The notes beneath the pieces are model-generated. The model was given only the letters and a program-made list of their open reading frames with translations. It was not told the DNA's origin and did no database searches. The position numbers and the translations under genes are program-made. A DNA stretch of 64,000 nt from DYRG01 sp041161065 (GTDB lineage: Bacteria > Pseudomonadota > Gammaproteobacteria > Beggiatoales > Beggiatoaceae), in NCBI GenBank assembly GCA_041161065.1, contig JBEAVE010000040.1, positions 15,539 to 79,538 on the forward strand, read 5' to 3'. Of the stretch, positions 1-8,731 are shown piece by piece; positions within the stretch are counted from its first letter, which is position 1; each line of letters opens with the position of its first letter.

Positions 1-375
1 GCCATTTAATATCGACGCGATAAAAGAAATGCTCAAACCTAAAAGGGGTGCATCTAATGGTATGGGTTGTAATAAACGGAGTATTGATTCGTGCAAAGTT
101 GCTAAGGCGGCAACGCCAATTAACATACTTTCTAAAATCGCTGAAAAATATTCCGCTTTGCTATGTCCAAAAGGGTGTTCTTCATCGGCGGGTTGATGGG
201 CAATTTTTAGAGCAACTAGCATTGCCATTGCGGCGGCAACATTTACAAAGGATTCTAATGCGTCTGAATATAATGCAACCGATCCCGTTAATCCAAATGC
301 AATCCATTTGAAAACCAGCACCAAACCACCAATTGCTAAACTTATTTTGCCGGCTTGTAACGCATCTTTTAACAT
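1..375 (-). CDS. Cation diffusion facilitator (CDF) transporter, N-terminal part
   Basis: I translated the minus strand from the ATG at 375; the frame stays open to base 1, so the C-terminal part lies outside the window. The 125 visible residues begin MLKDALQAGKISLAIGG and contain the CDF signature regions: a first membrane segment followed by GSVALYSDALES, then HPFGHSKAEYFS. CDF proteins export divalent metals (Zn, Fe, Mn, Co) across the inner membrane in exchange for protons; the metal cannot be read from this fragment. It is divergent from bamE, with about 100 bases of shared intergenic DNA. Confidence 0.88.
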   Translation of the reverse strand, partial: MLKDALQAGKISLAIGGLVLVFKWIAFGLTGSVALYSDALESFVNVAAAMAMLVALKIAHQPADEEHPFGHSKAEYFSAILESMLIGVAALATLHESILRLLQPIPLDAPLLGLSISFIASILNG

Positions 376-400
376 ATTAAAAATTCCTTTTTTTGAAAAC

Positions 401-430
401 TTGACAGCTAAAATCCTCTAGCGTTATTAT
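401..430 (+). promoter_or_regulatory. Predicted sigma-70 promoter of bamE
   Basis: TTGACA at 401-406 and TATTAT at 425-430, with an 18-base spacer. This is a near-consensus promoter 44 bases ahead of the bamE start. Motif match only. Confidence 0.6.
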
Positions 431-473
431 CAAATCACTTTTTTAATCTCACAGAATATCAAGGATAGGTTTC

Positions 474-833
474 ATGTTAAGAATTATGCTATTAAGTTTG
501 CTCATTTTTACAAACGGTTGTGTCTATAAAATTGACATTCAACAAGGCAATATTGTAACACAAGAAATGTTGAGCAAATTAGAAATCGGTATGACTAAAC
601 AAAAAACACGTTTTTTATTAGGAACGCCTTTATTACAAGATATGTTTCATCAAGACCGCTGGGATTATTTCTACAGCGTCCAGAAACATTTAGAAACCCC
701 TAAAGAACGCCGTATTACCTTGTTATTTGAGAAAGATGCTTTAGCGGCAATTAGCGGTGATGTACCCGACAATTTACGCAACAAATTACCCGCTTCCTCA
801 CCCAAAATTGAAAAACAAGAACCGTTGCTGTAG
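474..833 (+). CDS. bamE: Outer membrane assembly lipoprotein BamE (SmpA/OmlA)
   Basis: A 119-residue lipoprotein with a signal peptide ending in the lipobox FTNGC, so Cys16 should be lipidated. The BamE fold motifs follow: IQQGNIVTQEMLSKLEIGMTK, then the turn FLLGTPLLQDMFHQDRWDYFY. BamE is an accessory of the BAM complex that inserts beta-barrel proteins into the outer membrane. Length is normal for the family. An AAGGATAGG stretch sits ahead of the ATG. An inverted repeat (822-827 with 851-856) straddles the stop codon but has no clear T-tract. Its frequent neighbour fur is not present; a CDF transporter lies divergently instead. Confidence 0.9.
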   Translation: MLRIMLLSLLIFTNGCVYKIDIQQGNIVTQEMLSKLEIGMTKQKTRFLLGTPLLQDMFHQDRWDYFYSVQKHLETPKERRITLLFEKDALAAISGDVPDNLRNKLPASSPKIEKQEPLL

Positions 834-933
834 AAACTCAATTTTTCTGCCAACGGAGATTAAATTGTAGCTCAAATTGAATTATTTAGTAGGGTGTTGG
901 GATAATTTACAGTAAAATGGGCTATTTTTTGAG

Positions 934-1536
934 ATGTTTTCTGTGATGAATAAATTAGCACACCGCGCGGCGGGGTTGTTTGCCGACAGCCTTGCCGTGA
1001 AAACACAATCAATGCACTGTTTGCCCGAAGCGATTGCAAAAGCCGCCCAGCAAATAGCGCAAGCCCTTCAAAATCATAAAAAAGTTCTCAGTTGTGGAAA
1101 TGGCGGATCGGCAGGTGATGCGCAACATTTTTCCTCTGAATTGCTCAATCGTTTCGAGCGCGAACGAATAGGTTTGGCAGCCATCGCATTAACCACCGAT
1201 TCCTCCACCATTACTTCCATTGCCAATGATTATGCGTACCGTGAGATTTTTTCTAGGCAAATTAAGGCGTTAGGACATCAAGGCGACGTATTATTAGCGA
1301 TTACCACGAGTGGAAATTCTGAGAATGTGTTGGCGGCAGTAGAAATCGCCCATCAAAAAGAAATGAGCGTGGTATTATTGAGTGGGCGCGACGGAGGAAA
1401 TATTGCAAAAACGTTGAGAAACAACGACATTGAAATCCGCGTCCCCGCCCATTCAACCGCGCGCATTCAGGAAGTTCATCTTTTGGTCATTCACTGTTTG
1501 TGCGATTTAATTGATGCGCAACTTTTTGGAGAATAA
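934..1536 (+). CDS. diaA: DiaA-type SIS-domain protein (DnaA initiator-associating protein; GmhA-like)
   Basis: A 200-residue single SIS-domain protein. Visible motifs are LSCGNGGSAGDAQHFSSELLNRFE, LLAITTSGNSENVLAA and the C-terminal STARIQEVHLLVIHCLCDLID, which closely resembles E. coli DiaA as I remember it. DiaA tetramers bind DnaA and promote its loading at oriC. The homologous GmhA is a sedoheptulose-7-phosphate isomerase and cannot be excluded by sequence alone. The dolP neighbour immediately downstream supports DiaA, because yraO(diaA)-yraP(dolP) is the usual order. A second in-frame ATG at 946 is an equally plausible start; neither has a clear Shine-Dalgarno sequence. Confidence 0.85.
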   Translation: MFSVMNKLAHRAAGLFADSLAVKTQSMHCLPEAIAKAAQQIAQALQNHKKVLSCGNGGSAGDAQHFSSELLNRFERERIGLAAIALTTDSSTITSIANDYAYREIFSRQIKALGHQGDVLLAITTSGNSENVLAAVEIAHQKEMSVVLLSGRDGGNIAKTLRNNDIEIRVPAHSTARIQEVHLLVIHCLCDLIDAQLFGE

Positions 1537-1540
1537 AAAT

Positions 1541-2131
1541 ATGAAAAAATGGGTCGTGATGTTACCTTTTTTGCTGATTATTCAAGGTTGTACAACGGCG
1601 ATTTTAGCCGGATCGGTGATTTCAACCGGCGTTTCTACGGTGAGCACCGTTGCCGACCGACGAGATAGTGGCGTGGCGCAAGAGGACGATAAAATCACCA
1701 AACAAATCGTCGCTGAATTAAAAAAATATCCCGATATTACCGAGAAAGTCCGTGTGCAAATTTATGCGTACAATAAAATAGTGTTGCTCGCGGGTGAAGC
1801 TCCGACACAAGAGTTGATTAATAAGGTAGGAAATATCGCCGCCACCATTGCGGGTGTGCGCAAAATTTATAGCTATTTTGAATTGATGCCCGCGATTTCA
1901 AAAGCCGATCAAGAAACCGACTCTCATTTGCGTATGTTATTGAATTCAGCGTTATTTCTTTCGCACGGCTATTACGCCATTCACCCGCATTTAACGGTAG
2001 AAAACGGGGTGGTTTATATCATGGGTTTATTAACGCGCAGCGAAAGCGATAAAATGATAGAAACAATTCGACAATTGCAAGGCGTTCGACGGGTTGTTCC
2101 TTTAGTTGAATACGTGAGAGAAACCCTATGA
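1541..2131 (+). CDS. dolP: BON-domain outer-membrane lipoprotein DolP (YraP)
   Basis: I place the start at 1541, not at the TTG at 1511, because GGAG at 1528-1531 is well spaced and the protein then begins with a lipoprotein signal MKKWVVMLPFLLIIQGC. The mature 196-residue product has two BON domains: roughly residues 55-115 (KVRVQIYAYNKIVLLAGEA) and 130-195 (HPHLTVENGVVYIMGLLTR). DolP binds anionic phospholipid in the outer membrane and supports envelope integrity and BAM function. It starts 4 bases after the diaA stop and overlaps coaD by 4 bases (ATGA), so the three genes probably form one transcript. Confidence 0.88.
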   Translation: MKKWVVMLPFLLIIQGCTTAILAGSVISTGVSTVSTVADRRDSGVAQEDDKITKQIVAELKKYPDITEKVRVQIYAYNKIVLLAGEAPTQELINKVGNIAATIAGVRKIYSYFELMPAISKADQETDSHLRMLLNSALFLSHGYYAIHPHLTVENGVVYIMGLLTRSESDKMIETIRQLQGVRRVVPLVEYVRETL

Positions 2132-2616
2132 ACATTAAAGCGATGTATCCGGGAACATTCGATCCGATTACTTGTGGGCATTCGGATATTGTGGCGCGGG
2201 CTTCTAAATTGTTTGATGAAGTGATTGTGGCGGTGGCGGCGAATTCGGGCAAATCTCCCGTGTTTAGTTTGGAAGAGCGGGTGGCGTTGGCGCAGCAAGT
2301 GTTGGGCGATATTCCGCGCGTGACGGTGTGTGGTTTTAACTGTTTGTTGGCGGATTTTGCGACGCAGTCGGGTGTTCAGGTGATTGTGCGCGGATTGCGG
2401 GCGGTGTCGGATTTTGAGTACGAATTTCAATTGTCGGGCATGAACAAAGCCCTCAAACCGGAATTGGAAACGGTGTTTTTGCCCACGTCGACGCAATACA
2501 CCTATATTTCGTCGAGTTTGGTGCGCGAAGTGGCGAAATTGGGCGGCAACATCGAAGCATTAGTCCACCCTCATGTGATGGGTGCACTGCGCGCTAAAAT
2601 GGGCTACACTAAGTAG
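2128..2616 (+). CDS. coaD: Phosphopantetheine adenylyltransferase
   Basis: A 162-residue nucleotidyltransferase, normal length for CoaD. The nucleotide-binding motif PGTFDPITCGHSDIVARA (the TxGH motif) is at residues 8-25 and the SSSLVREVAKLGG motif is near residue 128. CoaD catalyses the penultimate step of coenzyme A synthesis, 4'-phosphopantetheine plus ATP giving dephospho-CoA. The start overlaps the dolP stop as ATGA, indicating translational coupling. The gene is followed by the small ferredoxin gene yfhL, an arrangement seen in many gammaproteobacteria. Confidence 0.95.
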   Translation: MNIKAMYPGTFDPITCGHSDIVARASKLFDEVIVAVAANSGKSPVFSLEERVALAQQVLGDIPRVTVCGFNCLLADFATQSGVQVIVRGLRAVSDFEYEFQLSGMNKALKPELETVFLPTSTQYTYISSSLVREVAKLGGNIEALVHPHVMGALRAKMGYTK

Positions 2617-2644
2617 TTTAGTAATTCGCTAAGGAATACAAATT

Positions 2645-2896
2645 ATGGCACTCTACATTACGGACGAATGTATCAATTGCGACGTGTGCGAACCCGAATG
2701 TCCCAACGGCGCAATCACGCAAGGCGACGAAATCTACATTATCGACCCCAATCTTTGCACCGAATGCGTCGGACATTACGAAACTTCTCAATGTGTCGAT
2801 GTTTGCCCCGTTGATTGCATCTTAAAAGACCCCAACAACGAAGAAACCAAAGAACAACTCGAAGAAAAGTACCAACGCATCACGGCGGACAGTTAA
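2645..2896 (+). CDS. yfhL: YfhL-type 2[4Fe-4S] ferredoxin
   Basis: An 83-residue ferredoxin. The first cluster ligands are C9, C12, C15 and C19 (CINCDVCEPECP). The second set, CTECVGHYETSQCVDVCP, has the eight-residue insertion between the second and third cysteines that marks the Allochromatium vinosum-type ferredoxins, which carry two low-potential [4Fe-4S] clusters. It probably acts as a soluble cytoplasmic electron carrier; the partner is unknown. It is the last gene before a strong intrinsic terminator. Confidence 0.93.
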   Translation: MALYITDECINCDVCEPECPNGAITQGDEIYIIDPNLCTECVGHYETSQCVDVCPVDCILKDPNNEETKEQLEEKYQRITADS

Positions 2897-2913
2897 GTTT
2901 TTCCTAAGTAGTC

Positions 2914-2953
2914 ACCTCTCTTTTGCTTACCCCCTAAAAGAGAGGTTTTTTTA
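2914..2953 (+). terminator. Strong intrinsic terminator after yfhL
   Basis: ACCTCTCTTTT (2914-2924) pairs perfectly with AAAAGAGAGGT (2936-2946) around an 11-base loop, followed by a run of T to 2952. It ends about 22 bases before the asnB-like start, leaving very little room for a separate promoter. Confidence 0.9.
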
Positions 2954-2974
2954 TGTTAAATTGAGAAAAATCAA

Positions 2975-4720
2975 ATGTGTGGGATTTGTGGTGAATTGAA
3001 TTTTAAAGGTCAAGCAGCAGATTTGACAGCCATTGAAAAAATGATGAAACAACTCGTCCGTCGCGGTCCCGATCACGGCGGCAGTTTCAGCGAGGGCGCG
3101 TTGGCTTTCGGACATCGACGTTTATCAATTATCGATTTGTCGTCCAAAGCACACCAACCCATGATCGATAGCAACTTGGGTTTGTCGATGGTTTTTAACG
3201 GGACAATTTATAATTACAAAACATTAAGAAACGAATTAAAGAAACTCGGTTACAATTTCTTTTCTGAAGGCGACACCGAAGTCATTTTAAAATCCTTTCA
3301 CCATTGGGGAACAAACTGCGTAGAAAAACTGCACGGAATGTTCGCCTTCGCAATTTGGAATCATCAAACTCAACAGCTATTTCTAGCCCGCGATCGATTT
3401 GGGATTAAACCGCTCTATTTTTCTCAAAATTCGCAACGAATTCGCTTTGCTTCAACTATTCAAGCCTTGATTTCTAGCGGCGATATAAATACCCAACTTG
3501 ATCCGATTGCCTTACATTATCATTTGACCCTTCACGCTATTCCTGCGCCGCACAGTCTTTTACAAGGAATTCAAAAGGTTGCGCCCGCAAGTTGGATTTT
3601 ATTTGAACGCGATGGAAAATATAAAAAAGAGGTTTATTGGCATTTAAACGCGAAACGCCCCGAAAAACCCTTGAAAGATCAACAATGGTTAGATTTAACC
3701 CGCGAAACATTAAAGCAAGCCGTTGAATCTCATAAACTTGCCGCTGATGTGCCGGTGGGGATTTTATTATCGGGCGGCGTGGATTCAAGTTTATTAACCG
3801 CAATGCTCGCCAATGAAAATTTATCAACTTTTTCAATTGGTTTTGAAGATACCGACCAAGAAAAAGGCAACGAATTTGATTATTCGGATTTGGTCGCAAA
3901 ACATTGTAAAACCCGCCATCATCGCCTATTAATCCCAAATCACGAGGTTTTAGCCCGTTTACCCGACGCGGTGGCGGCAATGAATGAACCAATGATTTCT
4001 CACGATGTGGTGGCGTTTTATTTGTTGAGTGACTATGTTTCTCAGCACGTTAAAGTTGTTTTAGGTGGACAAGGCGCAGATGAGGTTTTTGGCGGGTATT
4101 TGTATCATCAAAAAATGTATCAACATAACGCATTTGAACCTTTTTATTTTGATCGAGATCACGCGGAGTTTTTAGAAACGGTTTCTCCCGCATTTCACGG
4201 AGAGAATTATAGTCGTCAATTGGTGGAAGAAAATTTGCGTTTGCCAAATGCCGACGAGTTTATTGATCAAGCCTTGCGTTTTGATATAACAACTTTATTG
4301 GTTGATGACCCTGTTAAGCGCGTGGATAATATGACGATGGCGTGGGGATTGGAATCGCGCGTTCCTTTCTTGGATCATCAATTAGTTGAACTCGCTGCAC
4401 AAATGCCGCCGTCCTTTAAAATGAAAGACAACGGCAAATATCCTTTGAAAGCCTTAGCGCGAGAACTCTTACCATCGCAAGTCATTGATCGACCTAAAGG
4501 TTATTTCCCAATGCCGGCACTTCGATATGTGAAAGGGGAATTTGAACATTTTATGCGAGAAATCCTTTATTCGGATACTTGTAGAAATCGGAATTTATTT
4601 CAACGTACTTATATCGACAAACTCTTTAATAATCCCGACAGTCGATTTTCTCCCTTAATGAGTAATAAACTTTGGCATTTGGCTTCTTTGGAATTGTGGT
4701 TGCAATTGCTTAAAATATAG
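2975..4720 (+). CDS. AsnB-family glutamine amidotransferase, resembling N-acetylglutaminylglutamine amidotransferase
   Basis: 581 residues. The N-terminal class II glutaminase begins MCGICGEL with Cys2 as nucleophile, followed by RRGPDHGG, FNGTIYNY and the GDTEVILK motif. The synthetase half carries the PP-loop LLSGGVDSSLL and GGQGADEVFGGY. As I recall the families, the overall sequence (SEPM/NEPMISHDVVAFYLLSD region, short C-terminus) looks closer to the amidotransferase that makes the osmolyte N-acetylglutaminylglutamine amide than to ordinary asparagine synthetase. Its usual partners in that pathway (an ATP-grasp/acetyltransferase synthase and an M42 peptidase) are not next door, so an asparagine synthase role stays possible. 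No Shine-Dalgarno is obvious. Confidence 0.85.
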   Translation: MCGICGELNFKGQAADLTAIEKMMKQLVRRGPDHGGSFSEGALAFGHRRLSIIDLSSKAHQPMIDSNLGLSMVFNGTIYNYKTLRNELKKLGYNFFSEGDTEVILKSFHHWGTNCVEKLHGMFAFAIWNHQTQQLFLARDRFGIKPLYFSQNSQRIRFASTIQALISSGDINTQLDPIALHYHLTLHAIPAPHSLLQGIQKVAPASWILFERDGKYKKEVYWHLNAKRPEKPLKDQQWLDLTRETLKQAVESHKLAADVPVGILLSGGVDSSLLTAMLANENLSTFSIGFEDTDQEKGNEFDYSDLVAKHCKTRHHRLLIPNHEVLARLPDAVAAMNEPMISHDVVAFYLLSDYVSQHVKVVLGGQGADEVFGGYLYHQKMYQHNAFEPFYFDRDHAEFLETVSPAFHGENYSRQLVEENLRLPNADEFIDQALRFDITTLLVDDPVKRVDNMTMAWGLESRVPFLDHQLVELAAQMPPSFKMKDNGKYPLKALARELLPSQVIDRPKGYFPMPALRYVKGEFEHFMREILYSDTCRNRNLFQRTYIDKLFNNPDSRFSPLMSNKLWHLASLELWLQLLKI

Positions 4721-4777
4721 GTTTATTCTACTTGAGAAACAACACTCTTAATGAAATCGTAAATATACGGAGGAACT

Positions 4778-6175
4778 ATGCAACAACTTGAAATCGGTTT
4801 GATTGGATTAGCCGTCATGGGACAAAACCTCGCGTTAAATATTCGTGATAAAGGATTTTCCATTGCAGTGTTTAATCGAAGCCCTGAAAAAACTCGATCT
4901 TTTATTCAAGAAAATGCTGATATTACAGGTACTTTAGATATTGTTGATTTTGTTAAATCTTTAAAGAAACCCCGTAAAATTATTATGATGGTAAAAGCGG
5001 GAAAACCTGTCGATGATTTAATTGAACAACTTTTACCGCATCTTGAGGAAAATGATATTTTAATTGATGGTGGAAATTCTTTTTTCAAAGATACCGAACG
5101 GCGTTTGAATTATTTGAACAACCATAAAATTTATTATGTTGGTATGGGGATTTCTGGGGGAGAAACGGGCGCGCGTTTGGGACCGTCGATGATGCCATCG
5201 GGAAATGTTGAAGCGTGGGCGCAAATTCAGCCTATTTTTCAAAGAGTTGCCGCACAAGTCGACCAAATTCCCTGTTGTCAATGGTTAGGAAAAGGCGGCG
5301 CGGGGCATTATGTCAAAATGGTGCATAATGGTATTGAATATGGCGATATGCAATTGATTTCAGAGGCTTATTTTATTTTACGCGAGGGTTTGAAATTACC
5401 TGTTCCTCAAATTCAGCGGATTTTTGAAGAATGGAATCAAGGCGTTTTGGATTCGTATTTGATTGAAATTACAGCAAAAATTTTGAAAATTACTGAAAAT
5501 GGTGAGCCTTTGATCGATAAAATTCTCGATGTTGCGGGACAAAAAGGCACGGGGCAATGGACAAGCGTGAGTGCATTAGAGTTAGGCGTGCCGCTGACGT
5601 TAATTTCTGAAGCGGTTTTTTCTCGTTATTTATCAGCTTCTTATGAAGAACGTCAAGCCTTTTCTAAAACAGTTTCAAATCTCCCTATTTTAGAGGAAAA
5701 TCTTTCTATTCAAGCGGTTCACGATGCACTTTACGCGGCAAAAATCATTTCTTACGCACAGGGTTTTATGTTGTTGCGCCAAGCGGCAAAAACGTATGAT
5801 TGGTCAATGCCTTACGCAGAAATTGCGGGTTTGTGGCGAGGCGGGTGTATTATTCGAAGCCGTTTTCTTGGAGAAATTCAGCAGGCTTTTCAAGGAGATG
5901 CGAATTTACAAAATCTGGTGTTTGATGATTTCTTTGGAAATGCGCTTAAAAAAGCCGATCAAGGGTGGCGAGAAACGGTAATTTTTGCTGTAAAATCAGG
6001 GCTTTCCGTGCCAGCCTTGTCGGCGGCACTGGCGTTTTATGATGGTTATCGCTGCGCCCGTTTGCCCGCCAATCTCCTACAAGCGCAACGGGATTTTTTT
6101 GGCGCGCACACTTTTGAACGTATCGATCAGCCGCGCGGACAGTTTTTTCATTATGAATGGGCGCACAATGAATGA
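4778..6175 (+). CDS. gnd: 6-phosphogluconate dehydrogenase (decarboxylating)
   Basis: 465 residues, the normal length of the long NADP-type enzyme. The N-terminal Rossmann motif is GLIGLAVMGQNLALNI with NRSPEKT after it, the arrangement that reads NADP. Also visible are LIDGGNSFF, GMGISGGETGARLGPSMMP, the catalytic KMVHNGIEYGDMQLISEAY, and GTGQWTS. It oxidises 6-phosphogluconate to ribulose-5-phosphate in the pentose phosphate pathway. GGAGG lies 6 bases before the ATG. The last 8 bases overlap the following ABC ATPase. Confidence 0.96.
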   Translation: MQQLEIGLIGLAVMGQNLALNIRDKGFSIAVFNRSPEKTRSFIQENADITGTLDIVDFVKSLKKPRKIIMMVKAGKPVDDLIEQLLPHLEENDILIDGGNSFFKDTERRLNYLNNHKIYYVGMGISGGETGARLGPSMMPSGNVEAWAQIQPIFQRVAAQVDQIPCCQWLGKGGAGHYVKMVHNGIEYGDMQLISEAYFILREGLKLPVPQIQRIFEEWNQGVLDSYLIEITAKILKITENGEPLIDKILDVAGQKGTGQWTSVSALELGVPLTLISEAVFSRYLSASYEERQAFSKTVSNLPILEENLSIQAVHDALYAAKIISYAQGFMLLRQAAKTYDWSMPYAEIAGLWRGGCIIRSRFLGEIQQAFQGDANLQNLVFDDFFGNALKKADQGWRETVIFAVKSGLSVPALSAALAFYDGYRCARLPANLLQAQRDFFGAHTFERIDQPRGQFFHYEWAHNE

Positions 6176-7091
6176 TATTGTGATTGAAGTCAAAGGCTTA
6201 ACTAAAAGTTTTGGCGCGCGACGAGTGGTGAATGCCCTTGATTTACAGATCAAACGGGGAGAAATTTACGGGTTTTTAGGACCCAATGGCAGCGGCAAAA
6301 CAACTACCATTCGAATGTTATGCGGTTTATTAACACCCGACGAAGGAATAGGTCATTGTTTAGGCTACGATATTTTGACAGAATCCGCCAATATTAAACG
6401 CCATGTCGGTTATATGACCCAAAAATTTACCTTATATGAAGATTTGACAATTGCTGAGAATTTGGATTTCATGGCGCGCATTTATGGCATGAAGAACCGC
6501 AAACAAAAAGTTAAAGAAAGTTTAGAGCAACTGGGATTAGAAAGTCGATCAAAACAACTCGCAGGAAGTTTGTCGGGCGGGTGGAAACAACGCTTAGCAT
6601 TAGCCGCCTGTTTATTGCATAATCCACAGTTATTATTATTAGATGAACCCACTGCGGGAGTTGATCCGAAAGCACGGCGCGATTTCTGGGAACAAATCCA
6701 TCAATTAAGTGCAACAGGCATTACAACTTTAGTGAGCACGCATTACATGGACGAGGCAGAAAGATGCCATCGTTTGGCGTATATTGCGTATGGTGATTTG
6801 TTAGCAAATGGGACAGTGGACGAGGTTATTAAAAGCTCGGGTTTGATTACTTGGACGGTGAGTGGAAATGATTTGTGGACATTGCAAACAACCCTAAAGA
6901 AACTCCCCGCCGTTGAACAAGCAGTAGCCTTTGGAACGCAATTACATATCAGTGGAACAAATGAAGCGATTTTGTTTGAGGAAATCAAACCTTTTATGGA
7001 TAGCAAAAGTCATTTTTGGCAACGGGTTTCTCCGAGTTTAGAAGATGTGTTCATTAGTTTAATGCAACAATCCAACGAACATAACCTTTAA
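6168..7091 (+). CDS. ABC-2-type transporter ATPase (YbhF/CcmA-like), orphan
   Basis: The ATG at 6168 begins MNDIVIEVKGLTKSFG; a longer open frame exists upstream but lies inside gnd. The 307-residue product has Walker A GPNGSGKTT (residues 38-46), a Q-loop in YMTQKF, signature LSGGWKQRLALA, Walker B LLLLDEPTAGVDP and the H-loop STHYMDE, followed by a ~100-residue C-terminal extension typical of ABC-2 exporters. The cognate permease normally follows directly; here the next gene is minC, so the partner must be elsewhere. The 8-base overlap with gnd suggests co-transcription. Confidence 0.88.
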   Translation: MNDIVIEVKGLTKSFGARRVVNALDLQIKRGEIYGFLGPNGSGKTTTIRMLCGLLTPDEGIGHCLGYDILTESANIKRHVGYMTQKFTLYEDLTIAENLDFMARIYGMKNRKQKVKESLEQLGLESRSKQLAGSLSGGWKQRLALAACLLHNPQLLLLDEPTAGVDPKARRDFWEQIHQLSATGITTLVSTHYMDEAERCHRLAYIAYGDLLANGTVDEVIKSSGLITWTVSGNDLWTLQTTLKKLPAVEQAVAFGTQLHISGTNEAILFEEIKPFMDSKSHFWQRVSPSLEDVFISLMQQSNEHNL

Positions 7092-7153
7092 AATTGATTA
7101 TTCTGGCTTAATCCTTGATAATTGCGGGACGGGAAACGACGGAGATTGAAACC

Positions 7154-7888
7154 ATGAATGTGATGCAAACAAATACTTCTACGCCTGCTTTTGATTTGAA
7201 GGGTAGCCGCTTAACCACGTTAGTTTTGTATTTCTATCGTACTGATAATACAGCGATTGCGGCGGAATTGAAAGAAAAAGTTGCTCAAGCACCCAGTGTT
7301 TTCAAACAAGCCCCCGTTATTTTAGATTTGCGTGCGATTTGTAATGATCAACAAACCTTAGATATTCCATTTTTAATTGAAATGTTAAGAGGTTATGGTA
7401 TGTTGCCAATTGGTGTTCGCGGAGGAAATCCAAAGCTAAATAGTTTGGCATTAGCAATGGGATTGAATTTGTTTGCGGACTTAAAAAATGAACGTAATCA
7501 AACTGTTGAACAAATAGAAGACGAGCAAACTGTTCTATCAAAATTACCGCCCGATGCGCAACTTGTTCCCGCCAAAATTATCGAACACCCCGTCCGTTCT
7601 GGACAACAAATTTTCTCAACGGGAGATTTGATTATTTTATCAATGGTGAGCCCGGGCGCAGAAATCCTCGCTTATCGCCACATTCACGTTTATGGACCGT
7701 TGCGAGGACGCGCATTGGCGGGCATTCAAGGCGATTCGACCGCCCGTATTTTCTGCCAAAAATTAGAAGCACAATTGGTTTCTATTGCCGGTCAATATCA
7801 AATTAACGAAGATTTGTCGCCTGCTTTAATGGGCAAACCCGCCCAGATTTATCTGAAAGAAGAACAACTCTGTATTGAACCGTTCTAA
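7154..7888 (+). CDS. minC: Septum site-determining protein MinC
   Basis: The ATG at 7154 has GGAG 9 bases upstream (7141-7144); the longer TTG start at 7115 is unlikely. The 244-residue protein has the N-terminal FtsZ-inhibiting domain (DLKGSRLTTLVLYF) and the C-terminal beta-helix that binds MinD and FtsZ (GDLIILSMVSPGAEILAYRHIHVYGPLRGRALAG region). MinC blocks FtsZ ring formation away from midcell. It stands first in an ordinary minC-minD-minE operon, 35 bases before minD. Confidence 0.94.
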   Translation: MNVMQTNTSTPAFDLKGSRLTTLVLYFYRTDNTAIAAELKEKVAQAPSVFKQAPVILDLRAICNDQQTLDIPFLIEMLRGYGMLPIGVRGGNPKLNSLALAMGLNLFADLKNERNQTVEQIEDEQTVLSKLPPDAQLVPAKIIEHPVRSGQQIFSTGDLIILSMVSPGAEILAYRHIHVYGPLRGRALAGIQGDSTARIFCQKLEAQLVSIAGQYQINEDLSPALMGKPAQIYLKEEQLCIEPF

Positions 7889-7923
7889 AAATGAAAGGAA
7901 AAACATTTCAAAAAGGGATTACA

Positions 7924-8730
7924 ATGGCTAAAATTATCGTGGTAACATCAGGGAAAGGAGGGGTTGGAAAAACCACCACCGCAGCCGCTTTTAGCACCGC
8001 TTTAGCATTGCGTGGTTACAAAACAGTGGTCATTGATTTTGATGTGGGGTTAAGAAACCTTGATTTGGTGATGGGTTGTGAACGTCGCGTTGTTTATGAT
8101 TTGATCAATGTCATTAACCATGAAGGAAACTTAAATCAAGCTCTCATTAAAGACAAGCGCGTTGAAAACCTTTTTATTCTCCCCGCTTCTCAAACAAGAA
8201 ATAAAGACGCTTTAACATTAGAAGGGGTAACAACTATTATCGAGGAATTAAAAGAACGCTGCGATTTTATTGTTTGTGATTCTCCGGCTGGCATTGAACA
8301 CGGTGCAATGATGGCAATGTATTTCGCTGATGAGGCTTTGATCGTTACAAATCCTGAAGTTTCCTCTGTGCGTGATTCCGATCGAATCATTGGAATGTTG
8401 GCGAGCAAAACCCGCCGCGCAGAACAAGGTGAAACCCCCATTAAAGAACATTTGTTGGTTACTCGTTATGTGCCTAGCCGCGTAACAAATGGCGATATGA
8501 TGAGTGCAGAAGATGTGCAGGAAATCTTAGCAGTTCCTCTGTTAGGTGTTATTCCTGAATCAAAAGATATTTTGCGTGCATCTAATTCAGGAATGCCGAT
8601 TACATTAGAGGAAAAAAGTGATGCTGGACAAGCCTATCATGATGCGGTTGCACGATTTCTAGGAGAAACCCGTCCAATGCGTTTCTTAAATGTGAAGAAA
8701 CACTTTTTAAGTCGTTGGCTCGGAGGATAA
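7924..8730 (+). CDS. minD: Septum site-determining ATPase MinD
   Basis: The start is the ATG at 7924 (MAKIIVVTSGKGGVGKTT) with AAGGGA just upstream; the in-frame ATG at 7891 would add 11 unconserved residues. The 268-residue length fits the family. Deviant Walker A SGKGGVGKTT is at residues 9-18, followed by VIDFDVGLRNLDLVMGCERR and CDSPAGIEHGA. The C-terminal amphipathic membrane-targeting helix is VKKHFLSRWLGG. MinD binds the membrane as an ATP dimer and recruits MinC. Confidence 0.97.
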   Translation: MAKIIVVTSGKGGVGKTTTAAAFSTALALRGYKTVVIDFDVGLRNLDLVMGCERRVVYDLINVINHEGNLNQALIKDKRVENLFILPASQTRNKDALTLEGVTTIIEELKERCDFIVCDSPAGIEHGAMMAMYFADEALIVTNPEVSSVRDSDRIIGMLASKTRRAEQGETPIKEHLLVTRYVPSRVTNGDMMSAEDVQEILAVPLLGVIPESKDILRASNSGMPITLEEKSDAGQAYHDAVARFLGETRPMRFLNVKKHFLSRWLGG

Positions 8731-8731
8731 C

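Noticed and set aside
1511..1540. Upstream TTG start for dolP
   Set aside because: The ATG at 1541 has a well-placed GGAG and directly begins a lipoprotein signal peptide.
2019..2496. Minus-strand frames opposite coaD
   Set aside because: coaD is unambiguous on the plus strand and the antisense products are arginine/histidine-rich shadows.
6039..6167. Longer start for the ABC ATPase
   Set aside because: The extra 43 codons lie inside gnd and are not part of the ABC domain; the ATG at 6168 gives the normal N-terminus.
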